From assembly GCA_029239755.1 (NCBI GenBank), contig JARBUI010000001.1:248001-312000 (forward strand): 64,000 nucleotides of DNA, written 5' to 3'. Below, piece by piece: positions 43,290 through 52,909 of this stretch. The translations under genes were made by a program, and so were the position numbers. Positions within the stretch are counted from its first letter, which is position 1. Each line of letters begins with the position of its first letter. The notes beneath the pieces are model-generated. The model was not told where the DNA came from, searched no databases, and worked only from the letters and a program-made list of their open reading frames with translations. Source of the stretch: Clostridia bacterium. Lineage in GTDB: Bacteria; Bacillota; Clostridia; Lachnospirales; Cellulosilyticaceae.

Positions 43290-45566
43290 CTAGATCTCTA
43301 TAACAAGTTCCCCACACAGTTCATACTTGATGTCTTTAATATGAATGGTTACTTTTTCACCTTCTAAAAGTTTAAAGCTACTCTCTCTCTTATTAACACG
43401 TACCTCTATTACTCTATTTTGATAGCAAATCTTAAATGCATAACCTTCCCATTCATCCGGCAAAATAGGATTAAAATAAATGCCTGTTTCTTTTATTCTA
43501 AGTCCCGCAAATCCGTAAACCATGCCCATATAGGTTCCTCCCATATTAGCCGTATGAATTCCGTCTTTAGTATTATGGTGAGTATTATCAAGGTCAAGCC
43601 GTGTAGTCTGCATAAAATAATCATAAGCCTTACGGATATTCCCTAGCTTTGAAGCTACAATGCTGAATATACAGGTAGATAATGATGAGTCATGGGTAGT
43701 AATTTTCTCATAGTAATCAAAGGAATTTTGAATAGTACTTAGCTTTTCTTCATCCTCTAGTAAAAAGTGTGCAAGTACAGTATCTGCTTGCTTACATACC
43801 TGATGCCTATAAATATAAAGAGGATGATAGTGAAGGAGAAGCGGGTACTTATCTTTAGGTGTATTTTCAAAATCCCATACTGCTTTAGAAAGGAATGTAT
43901 CATCTTGTGGATTGATATCTAATTCTTTATCATATGGGAGATACATTTTTTGATAAGCTTCATCCCATTTTTCTGCCTCTTCTTCTGTAATCTGTATTTT
44001 CTTAATTAAGTCATCTAACTGATTAGTACCTTTAAGAAGATAGAAGAATTTTGCAGCCCACTTCAGGTTATATTTAGCCATACTATTAGTATAATAGTTA
44101 TTATTCACGATACAGGTATATTCATCAGGTCCAGTAATCGCATCTATTACAAATCTGTCCTCTGCATAATGTCCTGCATCCATCCAGAGCCTTGCTGTTT
44201 CAAATAATACTTCTGCTCCTTTATGAACTACAAAGTCCAGATCATTAGTCACCAGATAATGTTGTACAAACATATAAGCTATGTCTGCATCAATATGATA
44301 TTGTGCGGGCCCTGATGGGAAATAGGCTGAGCATTCACTGCCAGATATTGTTCTCCATGGGTAAAGTGCACCTTTCTTATGTCCCATTAATCTTGCATTA
44401 TTTCTTGCATCATCCAGCTTCTCATATCTATAAGAAAGCAAGTTCTCTGCCAGCTTCTGATTTGTGAGAAGGAAAAATGGCAGCATATAAATTTCTGTAT
44501 CCCAGAAATAGTGGCCTTCATACCCTTCTCCTGATAATCCTTTTGCTGCAATATTACTATACTTATCCTTTCCTACTGACTGCAGTAACTCAAAAAGGCT
44601 GAAACGTATGCCTTGCTGAAGATTACTATCTCCCTCTACAACAACATCTGATCTATTCCAAAATTCGTCTAAATAACCTTGTTGCAGTTTATAAAGCTTT
44701 ATGAGCGGCATTTGAGCTGCTTCTTGCATAATACAAATAGCACTGATGCTCGGATCTGCGCATCTTATTGAATCAGTAAATACGCAATATTTAACAAGTT
44801 TTTCAGTTTTTCCCAGTTCAATATTAAACTTTATTTTAGATGTAAGTGATAACCGATCACTCGTACTTTCTATCTGGCACGGGGCCGAGACAATATGTTT
44901 TACTGCACTTACTACTTTTAACTTAGAAGTATTTGTTTCAGAATGGATTAAATCTATATGTTCTTCTCTTGTTATCTCTTTCACTGTCAAATGCTTTTCA
45001 TATTCTCCTGCAACTCTAGGATCGTTGGGGTTAAAGTAATTGGATACTTCTCCTTTTTGAGTGGAAACAAGTATAATTTCTCCCTCGTAATTAACTGATT
45101 TCACTGCATATTCTATAACAAACAGTTCTGGCTTTACAAAAGATGCCATCCTCTTTATATCTATTTGAAGAATATGTCCTTTTGGTGATTTCCAAACCAC
45201 ATGTCTTCTGGCAACTCCCGCCTTCATATCTAATATTCTTGTATATTCTAATATTTCTCCTTCAAATAAAGAAAACTTATCGCCTTCAATAAATAACTGT
45301 ATACCTTGTACGTCTGTGATATTGATAATTTTTTGCTTACTGTCTATAAATCCTTGCAGCTTTTCACCATGTTTAACTTCAGATATATCATAAAGGCCAT
45401 TAATATAAGTTCCCCTTATCGTATCATATCCATTTGGATACTCTTCTTCAAAGTTTCCTCTAACCCCAATGTAACCGTTAGCTACATGAAATAATGTTTC
45501 ATCTACTATAAGCTGAGAAGGTTCAAGGGAAGTGCTTATAACTTCCCAGTTCTTGTTTTCTGTCAT
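43290..45566 (-). CDS. GH65 disaccharide phosphorylase (maltose/kojibiose/trehalose type)
   Basis: This 758-residue protein is normal length for the family. GYIGVRGNFEEEYP at the N-terminus and GEGYEGHYFWDTEIYMLPFF near residue 350 are conserved. The general acid is Glu482 in ITGPDEYTCIVNNNYYTN. The catalytic (alpha/alpha)6 barrel and C-terminal beta domain are complete. It cleaves an alpha-linked glucose disaccharide with phosphate to give beta-glucose 1-phosphate and glucose. The neighbouring pgmB fits. The specific disaccharide cannot be told from sequence alone; maltose or kojibiose are likely. Confidence 0.92.
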   Translation of the reverse strand: MTENKNWEVISTSLEPSQLIVDETLFHVANGYIGVRGNFEEEYPNGYDTIRGTYINGLYDISEVKHGEKLQGFIDSKQKIINITDVQGIQLFIEGDKFSLFEGEILEYTRILDMKAGVARRHVVWKSPKGHILQIDIKRMASFVKPELFVIEYAVKSVNYEGEIILVSTQKGEVSNYFNPNDPRVAGEYEKHLTVKEITREEHIDLIHSETNTSKLKVVSAVKHIVSAPCQIESTSDRLSLTSKIKFNIELGKTEKLVKYCVFTDSIRCADPSISAICIMQEAAQMPLIKLYKLQQGYLDEFWNRSDVVVEGDSNLQQGIRFSLFELLQSVGKDKYSNIAAKGLSGEGYEGHYFWDTEIYMLPFFLLTNQKLAENLLSYRYEKLDDARNNARLMGHKKGALYPWRTISGSECSAYFPSGPAQYHIDADIAYMFVQHYLVTNDLDFVVHKGAEVLFETARLWMDAGHYAEDRFVIDAITGPDEYTCIVNNNYYTNSMAKYNLKWAAKFFYLLKGTNQLDDLIKKIQITEEEAEKWDEAYQKMYLPYDKELDINPQDDTFLSKAVWDFENTPKDKYPLLLHYHPLYIYRHQVCKQADTVLAHFLLEDEEKLSTIQNSFDYYEKITTHDSSLSTCIFSIVASKLGNIRKAYDYFMQTTRLDLDNTHHNTKDGIHTANMGGTYMGMVYGFAGLRIKETGIYFNPILPDEWEGYAFKICYQNRVIEVRVNKRESSFKLLEGEKVTIHIKDIKYELCGELVIEI

Positions 45567-45576
45567 ATTTTATCCA

Positions 45577-46431
45577 CTACTCCTTTACAGCTCCCGAGAT
45601 TAGCCCAGACACAATTTGTTTTTGGAATAGGAGTACCATAATAAGTGTAGGTATCGTTACAACGATCGTAGCTGCCGATACTTGCCCCCATAATATTGAA
45701 AATTGGTCTCTTAAAAATGATACTGCTACAGGTACTGTATGATATTCTTTGTTTGTATTAAGTGTTATTGTTAAAAGGTATTCGTTCCATGCAGAAATAA
45801 ACGTAATAATTGCTGTAGTAAATACCCCTGGTGCTGCAAGCGGGAATATTACCTTTGATAGTGTCTGAAAAGGTGTTGCTCCGTCTATTTTGGCTGATTC
45901 CTCAAGTGCCATAGGTATTTTATTAAAATGCGTTACCATAATCCAAACTGCTGATGGCAGCGTAATGGTTGAATAAGGCAAAGCTACAAAATAGCTGTTT
46001 GTAAGACCTAATTGTGTAAACAAATTATAAATTGGTCCTACTACTATCATTTGTGGGAACATAGAAATGGCAAGTATGATCCCTAATAAAATGTTTTTCC
46101 CTATAAAATTAAATCTTGATATAGCATAAGCTGCTAGTATAGCTATACCAACAACGTACAGCATAGTTGATGTCGCTACAACAAAGCTGTTCACAACCGA
46201 GTGAGGTATCCCCTTTTCAAAGATAACGGTCTTAAAGTGGTCTAAGACCAGGCTGCCAGAATAAATTGAATAAGCTCCATCTCCGAATATGGCACTTGTA
46301 GGTTTAAATGAGGTAACAAGTATCCAAAAAAATGGGAATATGATAACGAGCATAAAAAGTGTAATGAAAGCAGCAAATGTTACTTTCCATAATGTGCTAT
46401 TTCCAACTTGTGTTTTTTCCATTCTATCCAC
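45577..46431 (-). CDS. malG: ABC sugar transporter permease, MalG type
   Basis: This 284-residue protein has six membrane segments. The cytoplasmic EAA loop reads ALEESAKIDGATPFQTLSKV, where the ATPase docks. FPFFWILVTSFKPT at the N-terminus and SAWNEYLLTITL are typical of MalG relatives. It pairs with the permease encoded 2 bp upstream. The ATPase (MsmK/MalK) is not encoded here and is probably a shared one elsewhere. Confidence 0.93.
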   Translation of the reverse strand: MDRMEKTQVGNSTLWKVTFAAFITLFMLVIIFPFFWILVTSFKPTSAIFGDGAYSIYSGSLVLDHFKTVIFEKGIPHSVVNSFVVATSTMLYVVGIAILAAYAISRFNFIGKNILLGIILAISMFPQMIVVGPIYNLFTQLGLTNSYFVALPYSTITLPSAVWIMVTHFNKIPMALEESAKIDGATPFQTLSKVIFPLAAPGVFTTAIITFISAWNEYLLTITLNTNKEYHTVPVAVSFLRDQFSILWGQVSAATIVVTIPTLIMVLLFQKQIVSGLISGAVKE

Positions 46432-46433
46432 CC

Positions 46434-47663
46434 CTAATTCTTCGACATAAGGTCTGCACCAAGCACCTTAACAAATAATGTGGCTATTGCTGCAACACAT
46501 ACAAACATGATCATAACAATTACTGATCCATACCCAAAGTTTGTCTGTCCAAACATTACTTTATAAGCATAGATTGATAGGGTTTCTGTAGAACCTCCTG
46601 GTCCTCCGCCTGTTAAAACAGCTATTAAATCATGCACCCTAAAGGCATCCAGCGTTCTGAAAAGAAGTGCTACAAGTATAGATGGCTTTAAGAGCGGCAA
46701 TGTGATAGACAAAAATGTTCTTATTTTGCCTGCCCCATCAATTTGAGAACTCTCATAAAGTCCAGCATCAATCGTCTGAAGTCCACCTAAAAGCAACAGT
46801 GCCATATACGGAGTTGTCTTCCATATATCAGCAATAATGGCACATATCATTGCACCAGTACTTGTTAACAATAGGTTTTCCGGACTCGCAACAAGACCTA
46901 TATCAGCTGCTATTTTAGCTATAATACCACTGCCGCCGTCATACATGTAACTCCACATGAGAGCTGATACTGCTGTAGGTATTGCCCAGGGAATAAGGGA
47001 TATTGTTCTTATGGCTCCTATGCCTTTCATTGCCTTACTCATGATCATGGCGAGCCCAAGTCCTGCTGCAAATTCTATAGAAACCGAAAATATTGTAAAA
47101 ATAATTGTGTTTTTAAGTGCTATCCAAAATCTTAAATCTGTAAAAATCTGTCCATAATATGTAGGTCCTATAAAGTTGGAACCTATCAAACATTTATTAA
47201 GTTCATCAATAACCATTTGAATGCCTTCAGCGTTTTTTAGTCCTGCGCCCTTATTCTGTTCATATAAATGAGTAACATCATTCTTTACAGTTACTATAAA
47301 TTCCTTCATGGCACTAGATTCACTTGCTGATAATTTTATATTTTCGCTTTGCTCTGGGTAATTTGAAATCATTTCTCCAACATAAGCCATAATTCTTTCA
47401 AACTCTTGCTTTTGAGTAGTATCTTCTACAAGGGTCATGTCTTTTTTGAGATAAAAATTAATATATTTTGTATTTTCATTAAATGCACTTGTGTTAAAAC
47501 GATCACCTAAAAACATTTTCGATTTTTGCTGATCATTAAGACGGTAATCAAATACAGTATATTTAACTGAATCTAGTATAGGCCAAATAGAAAAAACAGA
47601 AATAATAGCTAGTATGGGCAGTATAAACAAAAATTCCCTAAAAGTTATTCTCTTACTTACCAC
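46434..47663 (-). CDS. malF: ABC sugar transporter permease, MalF type, with large external insert
   Basis: This is a 409-residue protein. After the first membrane segment (LFILPILAIISVFSIWPIL), about 140 residues form an extracytoplasmic domain rich in charged residues. Five further segments follow. The EAA loop is YESSQIDGAGKIRTFLSITL. A large periplasmic loop also occurs in E. coli MalF, where it contacts the binding protein; here it is of unrelated sequence. AATLFVKVLGADL ends the chain. It is co-transcribed with malG. Confidence 0.92.
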   Translation of the reverse strand: MVSKRITFREFLFILPILAIISVFSIWPILDSVKYTVFDYRLNDQQKSKMFLGDRFNTSAFNENTKYINFYLKKDMTLVEDTTQKQEFERIMAYVGEMISNYPEQSENIKLSASESSAMKEFIVTVKNDVTHLYEQNKGAGLKNAEGIQMVIDELNKCLIGSNFIGPTYYGQIFTDLRFWIALKNTIIFTIFSVSIEFAAGLGLAMIMSKAMKGIGAIRTISLIPWAIPTAVSALMWSYMYDGGSGIIAKIAADIGLVASPENLLLTSTGAMICAIIADIWKTTPYMALLLLGGLQTIDAGLYESSQIDGAGKIRTFLSITLPLLKPSILVALLFRTLDAFRVHDLIAVLTGGGPGGSTETLSIYAYKVMFGQTNFGYGSVIVMIMFVCVAAIATLFVKVLGADLMSKN

Positions 47664-47706
47664 GTTCTCGCCCCCTTTATATCTATAAGAATCTAGTATG
47701 ATACAG

Positions 47707-47742
47707 ATGGGAATAGTTCCCTAGATAGAGTTCTATTCCCAT
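47707..47742 (-). promoter_or_regulatory. Intercistronic hairpin between malE and malF
   Basis: ATGGGAATAG (47707-47716) and CTATTCCCAT (47733-47742) form a perfect stem with no T run after it. Such a hairpin can protect the upstream mRNA and raise the amount of binding protein over permease. Confidence 0.6.
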
Positions 47743-47768
47743 AGTCATTCATATAATTATTTCAATAC

Positions 47769-49043
47769 TTATTTTAATGCTTCTTCCACAGCTTTAACTG
47801 TAGTATCTATATCTTGGCTTCCTGATAAGTATTTGTGTACATTTACTTGAACTGCATCTGTAGCTTTTGCATACTCACCACTAACAGGTCTTGCAACAGT
47901 TGCTTGAAGTGCTTTTTGGAATCCTGGGAATTTAAATAATTCATTTGATGCTTTGATTTCCTCGTCAGCAAGAAGCTTATTAACACCTGGTAAGTAACCA
48001 CCTTTTGTTGAGTTAATTTTTTGTCCTTCTTCACCAGCTATAAATTTCATGAATTCCCATGCACCTTCTGCATTAGCAGATTTTTTATTCATAGATAATA
48101 ACCATCCACCAACAACATCGCCTTTTGGAAGCGGAGCAATTGCTACTTGTTCAGGTTTAACTTTTGATTCTTCCCCTTTGATAACACCATATTGGTATGG
48201 CCAGTTTCTAGCAAATACTGATTTACCTTCTGTAAAGCTTGTATGTGTTGCTCCTTCATCATAGTTCAAAATATCTTTTGGAACTGCTTTTGAAGTAACA
48301 AACTTTTGCATTGCTTCAAGGCCAGCTTTTACATCTTTGTAACCGCCTGTGAACTCTGCAACGTTACATGTTAAACCTTCATATTGTTTAGATTGGAATA
48401 CATAACCTGTTTCTGTACCACCTTGGCCAGCGTATTTTCCAGCCATTGCATAAAGATCATCATATGTATATGCTCCGCCTTCTAGCTTAGCAGCATCTTC
48501 TTTGCTTACGATATCTGTTCTGAAATATAATAAGCCAAGGTCTGGGAAGTAAGGTAATGTATATTGTTTACCTTGGTAATTACCAGATGCCATAGAACCT
48601 GCATTAAAGTCTTCTGCTTTAAATCCTGCTTCATCCATTAGCATATCAAGTGCTTCTATATAGCCTGCTGCAGCAAATTCTCCAGCCCATACAACGTCTA
48701 GTGACATAACGTCATATTCAGATGATCCTGATGATAAAGATGTGATTAACTGATCATGCATTTGTCCTGAGTCATTAGTAAACTCAACTATTTCTACTGT
48801 ATATTTATCTTGACTAGAGTTAAATGTGCTGATAAGTGTTTCAAGAGCTGGTGTGCTGTCTGCTTGTACTGCAAACTTAATTTTTGTCTTTTCTGCTGGT
48901 GCTGCTTCTTCTGCTTTTGGTGCTTCTGCTGCCGGAGCTTCTTCTTTAGTTTCTACCGCTACCTTTGCTGCACCGTTCCCTGCACATCCTACGCTTGATA
49001 CAACCATTGCCATTGCAGCAAAAATACTTAACCATTTCTTCAT
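47769..49043 (-). CDS. malE: ABC sugar transporter substrate-binding lipoprotein
   Basis: This is a 424-residue protein. The lipoprotein signal is MKKWLSIFAAMAMVVSSVGC, with Cys20 for lipid attachment, then an Ala/Glu-rich linker. The family 1 binding-protein fold shows AVQADSTPALETLISTFN, FAAAGYIEALD, ARNWPYQYGV and VAIAPLPKGDVVGGW. It captures an oligosaccharide outside the membrane. It is the first gene of malE-malF-malG-GH65-pgmB and divergent from an AraC regulator. Confidence 0.92.
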   Translation of the reverse strand: MKKWLSIFAAMAMVVSSVGCAGNGAAKVAVETKEEAPAAEAPKAEEAAPAEKTKIKFAVQADSTPALETLISTFNSSQDKYTVEIVEFTNDSGQMHDQLITSLSSGSSEYDVMSLDVVWAGEFAAAGYIEALDMLMDEAGFKAEDFNAGSMASGNYQGKQYTLPYFPDLGLLYFRTDIVSKEDAAKLEGGAYTYDDLYAMAGKYAGQGGTETGYVFQSKQYEGLTCNVAEFTGGYKDVKAGLEAMQKFVTSKAVPKDILNYDEGATHTSFTEGKSVFARNWPYQYGVIKGEESKVKPEQVAIAPLPKGDVVGGWLLSMNKKSANAEGAWEFMKFIAGEEGQKINSTKGGYLPGVNKLLADEEIKASNELFKFPGFQKALQATVARPVSGEYAKATDAVQVNVHKYLSGSQDIDTTVKAVEEALK

Positions 49044-49256
49044 TAAAATTCCCCCTTAAGTTTTGTTATATACAAGAGTACATACTTTAAATTCTATACC
49101 CTTCTTCAGCCAAAAGCCACTATTTAACTCTGGCCTGGTGGTTATGTTTTAATATTATATCATTTAGGATAATTTGTATTTTATTATTTTAATAAAAGTA
49201 TTATAATATTAATGAATAATATATCTATAAGTTTAATTGAAAGCGGGGTGCTTTTT

Positions 49257-50459
49257 ATGAAATATAGTTATTTCCATAACCTAACTTTAGAAAAGTTAGA
49301 AATTTTTCACTATTTCTCGCAATTTCCAGTAAGTTTATATAGCAATAATTTACTAGTAGGACAATTCCCTGAAAGTTTCCCTTCTCTAGGAGGCCTAACA
49401 GGTGCTGACGATTCATTTTCTAATCTTATATTCAGCAAGAACCAAACCTTTACGTGTCAATATATATCGAGCGGTTATTGTGAGTGTTTCATAGTTTTTG
49501 AGCTTAATAAGGCAGATTTTATTATAATTGGTCCTTTTTTAAATGAATCTATGTATGACGCTAAGCTTTCCGACCTTATTAAGAAGCACTCTCTTCCTAT
49601 TAAATTGAAAAGCAAGTTACATGATTATTTTTCTAAACTTAGTATTGCAGATACTACAAAATGTTTTTATATAAGCAAATTACTTAATAATCTTTTTGCA
49701 GATATTCCCGATGCCTCTGTCACACAAACTTCTGTATCAGAAGCATCCATTCCTGAAAACTACTTTGTTACCACTTACAAAAATAGACTTAATATGTTTC
49801 AGCATCCACCTTACTTTTTAGAACAAGTTATTATTAAACTGATTAAAAGTGGCACCAAAGCCAATGCCAGTCAAATTCTCACTGAAATTAACTCACTCAG
49901 CCGTGCTAAGCTGTCTGATAACCCACTTCGTTCACTTAAGAATTCACTCATATGCTCTTGTACAATCTTTACCAGAGCTGCTATAAAAGGCGGGGTTACT
50001 GATGATGATGCTTTTAATCTTAGTGATGCTTTTATTTACGAAATCGAAAACACAGATTCTATGGCTGAACTAGATAAGTTGGAACACAGGATGGTAGAAA
50101 CATTTATAGAGAAAGTGAATCACGCAAGTACTTTTAAATTTTCTCCAGTCATTAGAAATACAATGACCTATATTATGAATCACTTATCAGATAAATTAAT
50201 ACTACATGATATTGCTGAAAATGTTTATGTACACCCCAATTACCTTAGCGCCTTATTCAAAAAAGAGGTCGGTATATCTCTTTTTCAGTACATTATTAAA
50301 AGACGTATTGAAGAATCCACCTACTTTTTAAAATACAGTAATGAATCCATTGCTGATATTGCTGCCTTTTATCAATTTTGTAATCAAAGCTACTATATTA
50401 AAATGTTTAATAAGTATATGGATACTTCACCCCACGCTTATAGACAATTAAACAACTAA
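49257..50459 (+). CDS. AraC-family transcription regulator next to the sugar operon
   Basis: The start is taken at the ATG at 49257 (MKYSYFHNLTLEKLEIFHYF), six bases after GGGGTG, giving 400 residues. An earlier in-frame ATG lacks a clear site. The N-terminal 270 residues are a sensor of no named type. The last 100 residues hold two helix-turn-helix motifs: LHDIAENVYVHPNYLSALFKKEVG and the second with IADIAAFYQFCNQSYYIKMFNKY, as in AraC/XylS. Divergent from malE, it probably activates the disaccharide operon. Confidence 0.88.
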   Translation: MKYSYFHNLTLEKLEIFHYFSQFPVSLYSNNLLVGQFPESFPSLGGLTGADDSFSNLIFSKNQTFTCQYISSGYCECFIVFELNKADFIIIGPFLNESMYDAKLSDLIKKHSLPIKLKSKLHDYFSKLSIADTTKCFYISKLLNNLFADIPDASVTQTSVSEASIPENYFVTTYKNRLNMFQHPPYFLEQVIIKLIKSGTKANASQILTEINSLSRAKLSDNPLRSLKNSLICSCTIFTRAAIKGGVTDDDAFNLSDAFIYEIENTDSMAELDKLEHRMVETFIEKVNHASTFKFSPVIRNTMTYIMNHLSDKLILHDIAENVYVHPNYLSALFKKEVGISLFQYIIKRRIEESTYFLKYSNESIADIAAFYQFCNQSYYIKMFNKYMDTSPHAYRQLNN

Positions 50460-50619
50460 ATACCTCTAAATCCATCATTTATTATTATATACGACAACGC
50501 AATCACTAATTATCGACTAAGTTCTTAATTTATTGTTATATATATTAATATATTCAAATCTATTTTTCTACATATTTGATATACTACTCCTATGATTAAT
50601 ACTCTAGGAGGAATGTGTT

Positions 50620-52725
50620 ATGCTGCTTAAGAAAAAAACTAGTTCTCAAACGCTTATTAAGAAACCGAAGGCTATTAATTCCCCAATGCACCTTATTAAT
50701 AGAGCAAAGTTATCTCATCAAATCATTGCACTGCTATTAATAATTGGTATACTCCCTTCTCTCATTATCATAGCGATTACTAAGAATGAGATTACAACTT
50801 GTGTAGAAGATATTGTTTCCCTGTATTCTGAGAAAATAGTGAACCAACTTAATGCAAACATTAATGAATCTTTATCAACAGTTGACAGTGTTATTTCAGA
50901 GATTTCATTAGACCGCAATTTCAAGCAGTATACAAGGCAATACTATACGCTGGGTAAAGGTAAGCAACTGAATATGAAGGTAGATATAGATACTTTTACA
51001 TTAAATCTTCTAAAAAAGAGTAAAGTTTTGGACGGGTTATATATCATCAGTAATGATAAACTCATCTATTCTTCAAGTGTTTCTAGCCAGGCTGCAAACG
51101 ACTACTTTAACAGTCAAGAACTTTTAAATTCTACTCTCTATAGAGAGCTAAAAGAGACTGTTAATTACGATACACAATGGTCTTTAATAGATGATGGCAT
51201 TAGTAAAAGTACCTACGTTATAAAAAGGCTCGACGATACGATAAATAACAATGAAATTTTCATGTTCTTTTCGATTAATGAAGATCACTATAATGCCATT
51301 ATTAAAAATGCTAGTATTGATGAAGAAATCCCTATATTAATACTTGATAAGAATAATGAAATCGCCCTATGCGATAATGCTCCATTAGTAAGCCAGAACT
51401 TAGAATCGAACTATCTTAGCTACATAGATATCATTAATAGTCATTCTTTAGCCTCGGATACTATCACTCTTAGCAAAAATCTTATCAGTTATAGCAAATA
51501 TAGTAACGGTTGGCTGCTTATTATTAATTCCGATATCTCTATATTAATGAAGGACTTTTATCGCTCTTTTGCTAGGATCTTTATACTTCTTGCAGCTTTC
51601 CTAGTTATTATTGTATTTATCAGTATTTATTTTGCCCAATTACTCTCTAAGCCTATTGCTAAAATGTCTAGTGGTATGCAGGAAGTAGAACGTGGTCAGT
51701 TAAGTGTTGCTCTCGATTTACTGGGAAAAGTAAAAATTTCAAACAAAGAAATGTCACTTCTTGTAAATGGCTTTACTAACATGGCTTCTTCATTAAAAGA
51801 GCTTCTTAAGGACTCTCGCGAAGTAACTAGCAGCGTTGAAGCAAACACAAGCACGCTTCAGAAGGTAGCTGCTTATACATCAGCCTCAGCTAAAGATGTA
51901 AGCTTAGCAGTCGAAAATGTTGCTAAAGGAGCCGGAGAGCAGAGCGCTCAAATTCGTCAAAGCTTAGGCCTTCTCTCTGAATTATCTGATGACATTACCT
52001 ATGTTAATACAGCCATTGTAAAAATCAGAAACATCTCTAAGTTGACAATGAAAATGAGTCAAAATACCAAAGAAAGTTTGGCCGTACTATCTGATAGCGC
52101 AAATAGTACCATTAATAATGCTGCAAACATCTACGCATCCGTTAAGTCACTAGGGGATGAAGCCAGCAATATAAGTAATATCTTGAGTATCGTACGCTCA
52201 GTCAATGAACAAACAAACCTGCTTGCACTTAATGCAGCTATAGAAGCTGCTAGAGCCGGGCAATACGGCAAAGGATTTGCAGTCGTTGCAGATGAAGTCA
52301 GAAAACTTTCTTATCAAACACAAGAAGCAATAGATACTATAGCTAACACAGTTACTGCTATTCACCAGAAAAAAGAATTTACAATCAAAGAAGTTGAAAA
52401 ATCCATGACAGCTTTTAACAGCCAGCTGCCTATAGTAAATGAAACAACTACAATATTTAATCAAATTTTTGCTGAAATGGAAAACGTTAATGCCGAGATT
52501 CATAATGCCACAACTCTTCTTAACAGCGTTGTTTCTAATAAAGATAATCTGCACCGTAGTATATCAGAAATCTCACAAATAGTAGAACAATCTGCAAGCA
52601 TAACTGAGGAAGTAAGTGCAGAAACCTTAACTCAAACCCAACATTCTGAAAAGATTACTGATATGGCAAGCGATCTGCTTCGCAGTGTACAAGACTTAAA
52701 ATCAGCTTATTCTAAGTTTAGCTAG
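50620..52725 (+). CDS. Methyl-accepting chemotaxis protein
   Basis: This is a 701-residue receptor. Membrane segment 1 lies at about 34-54 and segment 2 at about 310-340, around an external sensor of roughly 260 residues that looks like a double Cache fold. HAMP follows ([19 protein letters not shown]). The signalling tip contains [20 protein letters not shown] and the following [22 protein letters not shown] precedes the ATG. It lies next to the sugar regulator, so it may sense a sugar or its binding protein. Confidence 0.92.
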   Translation: MLLKKKTSSQTLIKKPKAINSPMHLINRAKLSHQIIALLLIIGILPSLIIIAITKNEITTCVEDIVSLYSEKIVNQLNANINESLSTVDSVISEISLDRNFKQYTRQYYTLGKGKQLNMKVDIDTFTLNLLKKSKVLDGLYIISNDKLIYSSSVSSQAANDYFNSQELLNSTLYRELKETVNYDTQWSLIDDGISKSTYVIKRLDDTINNNEIFMFFSINEDHYNAIIKNASIDEEIPILILDKNNEIALCDNAPLVSQNLESNYLSYIDIINSHSLASDTITLSKNLISYSKYSNGWLLIINSDISILMKDFYRSFARIFILLAAFLVIIVFISIYFAQLLSKPIAKMSSGMQEVERGQLSVALDLLGKVKISNKEMSLLVNGFTNMASSLKELLKDSREVTSSVEANTSTLQKVAAYTSASAKDVSLAVENVAKGAGEQSAQIRQSLGLLSELSDDITYVNTAIVKIRNISKLTMKMSQNTKESLAVLSDSANSTINNAANIYASVKSLGDEASNISNILSIVRSVNEQTNLLALNAAIEAARAGQYGKGFAVVADEVRKLSYQTQEAIDTIANTVTAIHQKKEFTIKEVEKSMTAFNSQLPIVNETTTIFNQIFAEMENVNAEIHNATTLLNSVVSNKDNLHRSISEISQIVEQSASITEEVSAETLTQTQHSEKITDMASDLLRSVQDLKSAYSKFS

Positions 52726-52781
52726 ATAACTAAAATAATTGAGATCATTAAGGCGAACATATAGGAGGTTATTCCATTTAT

Positions 52782-52877
52782 ATGTTAGTCTTATTTTCTA
52801 TGCCATTATTAACCCTATTAGCTGCTAAAGTGTACTCATCCATGATTAAAAATACAGGTTATTATGGGATACCATAA
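52782..52877 (+). CDS. Possible small membrane peptide between two chemoreceptors
   Basis: A 31-codon frame encodes [20 protein letters not shown] and then [11 protein letters not shown]. It has AGGAGG about 13 bases before the ATG, slightly far. The first 18 residues form a hydrophobic helix. No homologue is known to me. It could be real or chance. Confidence 0.3.
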   Translation: MLVLFSMPLLTLLAAKVYSSMIKNTGYYGIP

Positions 52878-52909
52878 AAATTAAATATCAATCTTGGGAG
52901 GAATTAATT

